A DNA stretch of 6,803 nt from Bryobacterales bacterium. Its GTDB lineage: Bacteria > Acidobacteriota > Terriglobia > Bryobacterales > Bryobacteraceae. The translations under genes and the position numbers were made by a program. The notes below the pieces were generated by a model. It was not told where the DNA came from. It searched no databases and was given only the letters and a program-made list of their open reading frames with translations. This document shows, piece by piece, positions 6,646 through 6,803 of the stretch; within the stretch, counting starts at the first letter, position 1, and each line of letters starts with the position of its first letter. The DNA lies in contig PKZC01000389.1 in assembly GCA_003132905.1 (NCBI GenBank), forward strand, positions 40,969 through 47,771, read 5' to 3'.

Positions 6646-6803
6646 CCATGCGGGATGTTGAAATGCCGCCGATGCTGACCAGAACGGGCGCGTCGCCAGT
6701 GACGCCCGCCGGAATCTGCGCGTTGATCTGGAGCACGCCCGTCGGCAGAAATGGCGCCGCTCCGGCGTAGAGAACTTGTGCCGGCTGACCGCCGATAGTG
6801 ACC
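6626..6803 (-). CDS. C-terminus of a TIGR03437-type (Solibacter C-terminal domain) protein, 5' end outside window
   Basis: Reading the minus strand from base 6802 gives 58 codons and a TGA at 6628-6626. The peptide runs [20 protein letters not shown], then [20 protein letters not shown], then [18 protein letters not shown]. This closely follows the end of the TIGR03437 domain as I know it ([26 protein letters not shown].....PV.V.IGG..S...VT.AV), which sits at the C-terminus of many large exported acidobacterial proteins, often after NHL, beta-propeller or Ig-like repeats. The length and N-terminal domains of this protein are beyond the window. Its function is unknown; it is probably cell-surface or secreted. 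It converges on the gene at 6055 and overlaps it by 20 bp (6626-6645). Confidence 0.85.
   Translation of the reverse strand, partial: VTIGGQPAQVLYAGAAPFLPTGVLQINAQIPAGVTGDAPVLVSIGGISTSRMVTVAVK

Noticed and set aside
1..6803. CRISPR array, tRNA, rRNA, insertion sequence or phage genes.
   Set aside because: No regularly spaced repeats, no tRNA-like cloverleaf, no transposase or integrase motifs were seen; nearly all of the window is covered by ordinary coding sequence.

Overview
The window looks like chromosomal DNA from an acidobacterium, most likely near Candidatus Solibacter/Bryobacterales. Three things point there: a minus-strand C-terminus at the right edge that reads like the Solibacter-type TIGR03437 domain; a carboxypeptidase-regulatory-like (CarboxypepD_reg/CNA-B type) module in the form common in acidobacterial exported proteins; and a conserved exported protein (FWIIPNYRTSP...DSFDRGT...LHQDPRYFRRGTG...KEFWPD) that I know mainly from Acidobacteria. 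The DNA is moderately GC-rich, and TTG and GTG starts are used beside ATG. These assignments come from recalled family patterns, not from a search.

Left part (1-4315, plus strand): three closely packed genes. First is the 3' part of a PAS-type sensor histidine kinase. It overlaps by 4 bp (ATGA) a complete NtrC-class, sigma-54-activating response regulator with receiver, AAA+ (intact GAFTGA loop) and Fis-type HTH domains. Only 34 bp further on is a 684-residue exported protein with a FecR domain followed by a long region that looks like an outer-membrane beta-barrel. The packing suggests one transcription unit: a two-component system feeding sigma-54 promoters, together with an envelope protein.

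Middle part (4348-5845, minus strand): two exported proteins only 7 bp apart, a conserved acidobacterial protein of unknown function and a predicted outer-membrane beta-barrel protein. They converge on the FecR gene, with a 32-bp gap (4316-4347) that holds no convincing terminator.

Right part (5846-6803): a 209-bp divergent intergenic region contains a strong imperfect inverted repeat (5914-5962). To its right is a plus-strand gene with a signal peptide, a carboxypeptidase-regulatory-like domain and the beginning of a membrane domain that stops abruptly. Its last codons run antisense through the 3' end of a convergent TIGR03437-type gene that enters from the right edge. This looks like a rearrangement scar, with the membrane domain lost.

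Taken together, the window is an envelope-oriented region: one regulatory module plus five exported or surface proteins. The most interesting hypothesis is that the kinase, the sigma-54 activator and the FecR-barrel protein form one envelope-sensing system. No clear sigma-54 promoter could be identified by eye, so its targets are unknown.
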